Shown here one piece after another: positions 58,590 to 64,000 of a DNA stretch of 64,000 nucleotides. Made by a program: the position numbers and the translations under genes. Within the stretch, counting starts at the first letter, position 1. Every line of letters begins with the position of its first letter. Source of the stretch: Gordionus sp. m RMFG-2023 (lineage: Eukaryota > Nematomorpha > Gordioida > Chordodea > Parachordodidae); NCBI RefSeq assembly GCF_954871325.1, contig NC_088778.1, forward strand, positions 29,125,120 to 29,189,119, read 5' to 3'. The notes beneath the pieces were generated by a model, which made no database searches, had not been told where the DNA came from, and saw only the letters and a list, made by a program, of their open reading frames with translations.

Positions 58590-59720
58590 TTATATGGATT
58601 AATTCTAACTTCAAGGGTATAGTCTCTTTGTATGATAAATCTATGTTTAGTAGATCATTTTAAAATTATTTTTAATATAACTCTCAAAAAATATATAATT
58701 TATTTGAAGTATAATGGAGAATTTTATTTAAAAATTTTTGAATAATTATGTAATATATTTTTAATTTATGAATATATTTAAAATGTAACATTGTTTTATA
58801 CGAAAGATGGCGTATTATAATATATTATTTTTTAGTAATAAAAAAAAAGAAATTATACTACCCCCTACAGGTTTAGGTAAAATTTATTACATGAGATTAT
58901 TTTTTTATTGTTTACTCAAGTAAATAATATTTATTCTTAAATATTTTACATATGATACAGGAATATATAAAGTTAATTTAATATTACAAAAGCATATAAA
59001 GATAGGAATATAAAGAAATAAGCTAAAGTTTATCTCGGCATGGATTAAATTCTTAAAATTCTCCTTGGAAATTAAATATATATAATTATTATAATACAGT
59101 TGAAATTAACAAAAAAACTATCAATTTGATTCGATATATTAGATATCAAAAAAAAATATTTTGACGCAGACAAAATTTTGAGTTTAAAATTTTAATTATT
59201 TATATTTAAAAATATTTTATATTAGTAAATGATTACCATTTATTATTTAAAAAGTTATTAATTTAAATGGGAGAAGGTCAGCTGAAATGAGGATGTTTAG
59301 AAAATTTAGGCCGCATATCTCGAGACATCATTTTACGGAAAGATCTCCTGTATCTGATGATGATTTTTTTATCTCAAACTTATATGATATGTGATTATTT
59401 GGTGTTCATAAGATCTTGAGGTGTTGACGATACTTTTGGTAAAAAGGGAACATTTTCAAGATATAATCAATAAAGAGTTAATTAAATAATATACTTTACG
59501 CATACAATCGGAACGGAATTAATATGCTTAGGATAATTATTTTTCTTCAAAAATTCGTATAGATATTATTGATTTAATAGCAACAAGTAATTAACCAAAT
59601 ATTTTTTTTAAATAAAATATTCGATCGAATAGCTCAGTTATCCGAAAAACAAATAATCGCGACAGCAAAAATAATGTTTTACAAATTTATTTATTTTATT
59701 GGTGTAAAAATGATTAATTT
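58590..59720 (-). repeat. Right copy of the outer inverted repeat
   Basis: Reverse complement of 240-1433. The AGATGGCGT motif is at 58805-58813. In place of the 26-base G tract of the left copy there is only a short C run near 58861. Homology fades near 59720, where the left copy also loses its match. Confidence 0.75.
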
Positions 59721-60870
59721 ATCGATGATATTTTTTAAAATAGATATAAAAATATCCCATAAAATTAAAAGTTAAAAAAAATCAAAATTTTCAATTAAAA
59801 TTATCAAAAAAAGTGATAAGTCGATCCCTTCGCGATGGTTGAACAGCCATTGATAGTGGCTCCAACTATATCACCAATAAATAAAATAATTATATGAAAT
59901 TGGGAATAGTCCAATGTTATAATTTTTCGTAAAATATTTAAACCTGTCATTTATTTATATATGAAAAGATTAGTATCTTGTGGCTTCGGGAGTAATTTTA
60001 TTAAACATCAACTTGAGCTGATTTTTGAGAAATGGCTTTTCAATATTTTAGTCAGAAAAATATTGCCTAAGCTTCGAGATATCATTTAATAAACATATGC
60101 GTCATATATAAGTTAAATCTTCAGACTAGTGTAATATATTTCTGGGTGGAATATTTGTTATCCATGTTTAAAAATCGGCTGAAATCGATCCGTTTAACAA
60201 CAGTAGAGTCGGTGAAAGCGTTGAAGACCAAAACAAGAAACCTGGGTTTGAATCCATCAGACCATTTTTCTGAAGCGAACTTGACGGTTCCATACTAGAT
60301 GAAATGATATATAGAAGATCGGAAGCGACTAGGTGGTTCTGTTAATATAAATATTAAAAAAATAAGTGAGTCGCTTATTAGATTTTGACAAAATTTAGCC
60401 ATTTTCAAATTTAACAAAATTTGATCGTTGTTGTATGACTAGCATGAAAAATATCATTGGATGAAAATGTGACAGTGACACGGCTTTTATTATTATAAGA
60501 TTTCCATGCCAAGGATCATAAATTCATCTATCGAAAATTATTCTCTATGCCTTTATTAATGGGAAAAAATTATCTAATTAAATTTAGAATATAATAAAAG
60601 ATGTTTTCCATTGGTGTTATGAAAATAGGTTGATTTCTCTATTCAAGCAAATATATCGACAGTTTTAAACATTTTTCTGATTTTTTTTCTTTAAAGACTT
60701 CAGACATAAATAATATTTCATGTTAGTAATTTTTATTAAATTTGATCCATGAATGTGATTGGTTAATTCTAAAAATTTAATTTATTTATTTTAAATGGAA
60801 TCACTTTAATACAAATATAATATTGCTTTAATTATAACTTATGTTAATTTTTTAAAATCTTTAAAATATT
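59721..60870. other. AT-rich region with decayed MITE, tRNA-like and hairpin repeats
   Basis: Holds a decayed GTTGTTAAACGG MITE (59997-60205, ending CGTTTAACAACAGTAG). Next to it is a stretch at 60213-60290 with a possible polymerase III B box (GGGTTTGAATCC), perhaps a SINE remnant. A degenerate hairpin repeat lies near 60485-60575 (AAGGATCATAAATTCATCTA). The rest shows nothing. Confidence 0.5.
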
Positions 60871-61007
60871 CAGGGATCCAAAATATTAAAAATAACGGTT
60901 TAGGTCGGTTCTTAATATCCGTTCGGTTTGAAAACCTGGTTTAAACTTTATGCTAAAAAAAATAAAATTATATCATTATTCTCTGAAAATAATATTAAGC
61001 CTCTTTT

Positions 61008-61075
<68 letters not shown>

Positions 61076-61379
61076 TCGAGGAGGAAGAATAAATTTTATG
61101 ACTGAGAACACTTCTATATTCTAGCTTGGGTAGCTGGTACCGTTCAAACAACAATATACAAAAATATCTAAAAATAATTACTAATATTTACCAGTCAACA
61201 CTACCTAGTAAACATCTGACTAGTAATCATCTTTAAAAAAGTAAAAATATCAAAATGTTTAAAGCGGTTCACGGGCATTTTTGGAGTCTCGGTTCAGGCT
61301 GGTAACAAATTTTTTAGCTGTTTAGATTAGGTAAATAATAACGCCTTATACCGGTTTATCGGTTCGGTTTGAATCCCTG
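60871..61379. mobile_element. hAT-type MITE containing a CTTT microsatellite
   Basis: Ends CAGGGATCCAAA and TTTGAATCCCTG, with GGTTTAGGTCGGTTC-like sequence inside the left end and CCGGTTTATCGGTTCGG inside the right. About 0.5 kb. No clear 8-bp target duplication is left. The open frame over the microsatellite is an artefact. Confidence 0.65.
61006..61077. repeat. CTTT microsatellite, about 18 units
   Basis: Uninterrupted CTTT repeat of about 72 bp inside the MITE. Confidence 0.95.
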
Positions 61380-61458
61380 ATTTAGAATGTATTTTCACGA
61401 AAAAGAATATCTATTAATAAAAGCATTAGTAAATATTTTAAAGATTTAAAATTTAGTT

Positions 61459-61552
61459 GCCCGAGGTGGTCCTAGTCGGTCAGACACAAACTGACCAAGT
61501 CTAAGAAAATATCTGTTTTAATCTCACCTTGCAAGGTCTTGTTCATAATAAA
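61459..61552 (+). ncRNA. Possible tRNA-derived SINE remnant
   Basis: GAGGTGGTCCTAGTCGGTC resembles a polymerase III A box, and TGTTTTAATCTCACC about 45 bases later resembles a decayed B box. No tRNA fold is complete. Weak. Confidence 0.3.
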
Positions 61553-63211
61553 AAATACAAAATAACTCTTTAGCATTAGGGTCACTTGGGAGGAGACGAA
61601 AATTTACTATTTAGTATCAAAATTGCCATTTTTTTCTAAATAAAATTTTAAGTGAAATAAAAATTATCTCTCTACTTTCCCCTCTCACCCCCTTACTTAT
61701 TTTTATAAAAAATCTGGTAAACCAGCCAGTAATAATAAAAATACATTACTGTCTATGGGTTATGAAATATAAATAATTGTTTACTTTTTACATTACATCT
61801 CAATTCAATGATTATAGAAATAGGTTTAAAAATAGCTAAATAAAGTTAATTATTATATTTGGTTTGTACAATAAATTTTATTGAAAATTTTGCAAATGTT
61901 AAGTAAATTGTTGTAATCCAAATATTAGGAAGGATTTTAAAAATCTGTTTTCGTTGAGCTTAATTAAAAATATCATAAATTAACAATCAATTAATATTAA
62001 AAAGAAACATTAGAAAATCAAATTGATCAAAAATTTATTTTATTAAAATTATATACTCGAATATTATTTATTTTCAATGAATTAAGAACAAGAAATACAA
62101 TCACAAATGTTAGCTAGATTATTTCTACAATAAATTAATCAAAACTTAACTTTCACTCTTCTCAAACGGAAGCGTTTTCACTTCATTTCAAAAAAAAACA
62201 AACAAACTTGTACATTGATGAAAGGGTGATTTATATAATTAAGTTATAACTAAATTTAAACTACAATACTTAGTTCAAAATTTTTGATCTCTTAAGATAT
62301 TTTTAAAAGAAGATATATTTTTTGAGAATGCTCAAACAAGTATCTAGATCAAATTTTACCTAATCTTTATTGTATGTAAATCTTTTGGGATTTTTATGCA
62401 TAAAAAATCTTTTATGGTTCTTTATAAAAAATTTAAAATTTTGGCATCTTCAAAAATTTTTGCTGAAAATTTTGAGATCTTCAAAAAAAATTTTGCTGAA
62501 AATTTTGGGAAAAAAAATTCCTCATTTTTATTAAAAAAATATATTTCAAAATAACTTTTATATGAAGTAAAAATTTAGGCAATTATATATTTTGAAGTTA
62601 TAAGATAAACACGTTAAAGAATGTCATTATTCTGTGAAAACGCCATTTATAGGATATGGTTATTCCAAATTTTAGGAGAGAGGAAATATCGAATTTTCGA
62701 GTATTTTCAAGCTGACTAAAAATATTCTTTATATTTCGGCAGCTAACGCGAATTGTAAAAGGATTTTTTTTCTACTCCTTATGTTCGACAAATTCAACTA
62801 AACTTATACGTGATAAACTATACAATTACAAAATTGAGTTTGAATTCATATTTTCTTTTCAATAAAGATTTAATAATAATGCCGATATATCTGATAGTGT
62901 ATATATTTTATTTTTTAATTTTTCTTGAAAAAAAATTTAATTATCAATTTACAAATATTTTATAAAAAAATTAAAAATTATGTATGTGCACCGATATGGC
63001 GCATATGTTGATAGCGACTATAAAAAGTTTTTATTTAAAAAATTCCGAATATTTTTAAATTCGTTTAAAACCAAAATAACAGTCTTAAACCCATTTTATT
63101 CGTGCCTCTGTTCACGTTCTTCTACTTTTTAAAAAACTTTGCTGTGATTTTTACAAAATTAACTATATCCATTTTCCTGTTTGGCCACCCATAATCTAAA
63201 AATATAATACA
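61553..63211. other. AT-rich region, nothing recognised
   Basis: Homopolymer-rich AT sequence. A few short local repeats (CAAAAATTTTTGCTGAAAAT near 62451-62500), but no coding frame or element ends that I can support. Confidence 0.5.
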
Positions 63212-63745
63212 TCATATAATTATTAGATTTATTATGCAAAAATATTCTATCTAACAGCCAATTTGCTGGAGTTTGGTGATACCAAAATAGACAGCTAAAG
63301 ATTTTGCCTCATTAGTATTACATGCAATCCACTATAACTTTTTTAAGGAGTTAAGCTCTTCTGTTACAATTTAAAATTGTTTATTTACTAATGTATTATA
63401 TATAAAAATATATTACTGATCATATAATATTATTATACAAATATATTCCACCTATCAGCCAATTTACTGTGAGTCTTGGTTACACCAAAATGGGCAGCAC
63501 GAGATATGCTGACACATTAGTATCTCATCCAATGTGCACTATTTTAATTAAATTCTTCGGTCAAGGTCCAAAATGACTTCACCATTATGGGAATTACTAT
63601 TGCGAATTTTATATCTTGAGGCCTGTACTCGCAGATTGCGTCTTAAGCCTTTTTTGGAAGACGTCGATGATGGATATTTCTGATAAAGGATATAATCCTG
63701 TATCTCATTGAATTCTCTTAAAATGAATAGAAATTTACTAAACAA
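63212..63745 (-). mobile_element. Integrase zinc-domain fossil with a tandem duplication
   Basis: On the minus strand, 63548-63745 reads SSTSSKKGLRRNLRVQASRY, like the RRxLRRxASRYKxxNG lead-in to the H-H-C-C zinc domain of gypsy-type and Ginger-type integrases. Downstream (63418-63545) residues such as AAHFGVTKT fit the H-x-G-x-x-K-T stretch of that domain. 63212-63350 is a diverged tandem copy of 63418-63550. The catalytic core is absent, and the element is broken. It may belong to the same family as the integrase/OTU fossils in the palindrome arms, but it could be an LTR relative. Confidence 0.45.
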
Positions 63746-63819
63746 AATTATAAACTTGATTTATCGTCTTTTGTTATTTGATTAATTTTTGTTTCAAGAT
63801 CAACTATTGAAATGTATAA

Positions 63820-64000
63820 CAAAATATATATATAATAAATGGAATTTACATTGTAAAACAAATATTTTAAAATTATTTATATTAATTTTGAAAAATAAAA
63901 AATTGATGCTCAAACTCTTCATTATAATTGAATAATATGATTTAAATGAACTCTCAAGTTAGTCATAAATATCAATATCTATCATTAAAAAAAATAATGT
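63820..64000 (+). repeat. Start of a third copy of the direct-repeat unit
   Basis: Matches 8650-8830 and 30390-30500 (shared phrases such as CTTCATTATAATTGAA and AGTCATAAATGTCAATATC). It runs off the window end, so the unit probably continues outside. Confidence 0.7.

Noticed and set aside
240-59720. One giant transposon bounded by the outer inverted repeats
   Set aside because: The outer repeats are imperfect, no target duplication is visible, and the interior is explained by independent insertions with their own ends.
61006-61077. Telomere-like repeat
   Set aside because: CTTT is not a known telomere unit and sits inside a MITE.
60948-61154. Lys/Glu-rich 68-codon frame
   Set aside because: It is made by the CTTT microsatellite.

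Overview
The window is a gene-poor, very AT-rich piece of a eukaryotic nuclear genome made almost entirely of transposons, satellites and old segmental duplications. I found no convincing single-copy host gene. Evidence for a eukaryote: hAT transposase genes split by very short GT-AG introns (about 30-70 bp), non-LTR and LTR retroelements, 118-nt 5S rRNA-like sequences, and tRNA-derived repeats. The species cannot be named from sequence alone. AT-rich early-diverging fungi, or invertebrates (including parasitic ones) with compact introns, are both possible.
Layout. (1) 240-1433 and 58590-59720 form an outer inverted repeat. (2) A large imperfect palindrome has arms at 1921-11030 and 17860-30100. 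Both arms carry the same fossils in mirror order: a GC-rich hAT MITE, a conserved hairpin repeat, an integrase/OTU-protease fossil, a hAT remnant and a 5S rRNA-like sequence. The spacer (11030-17860) holds a small LTR-element fossil. (3) About 18 kb of this unit (8740-26770) is present again in direct orientation at 30390-49556, and the start of a third copy runs off the end at 63820-64000. (4) The second copy has been bombarded: a 43-bp satellite, a hAT nested in a hAT (33756-36483), a near-complete hAT (36587-39552) and another hAT (42589-45665). All show 8-bp target duplications, and for two of them the first copy preserves the empty site. The LTR element in copy 1 likewise has its empty site in copy 2. 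(5) 49559-58590 is a separate cluster: a tandem 171-bp repeat, an inverted-repeat element carrying a tRNA-like sequence, a Gag-like frame, a MITE, a long non-LTR retrotransposon with an R/KPD-type endonuclease motif (two further 5'-truncated relatives lie at 30193-30383 and 31320-32390), and a Harbinger-like element with a small spliced gene. (6) 59720-64000 holds decayed MITEs, a microsatellite and an integrase zinc-domain fossil.
The main biology is the order of events. hAT, MITE, integrase and 5S sequences were already in place before the unit was inverted and then duplicated. Later insertions can be dated relative to the duplication by filled versus empty sites. Several unexplained conserved sequences recur within the repeat: an 11-copy GATGGCG module, a nested hairpin, and an octamer-containing inverted-repeat element.
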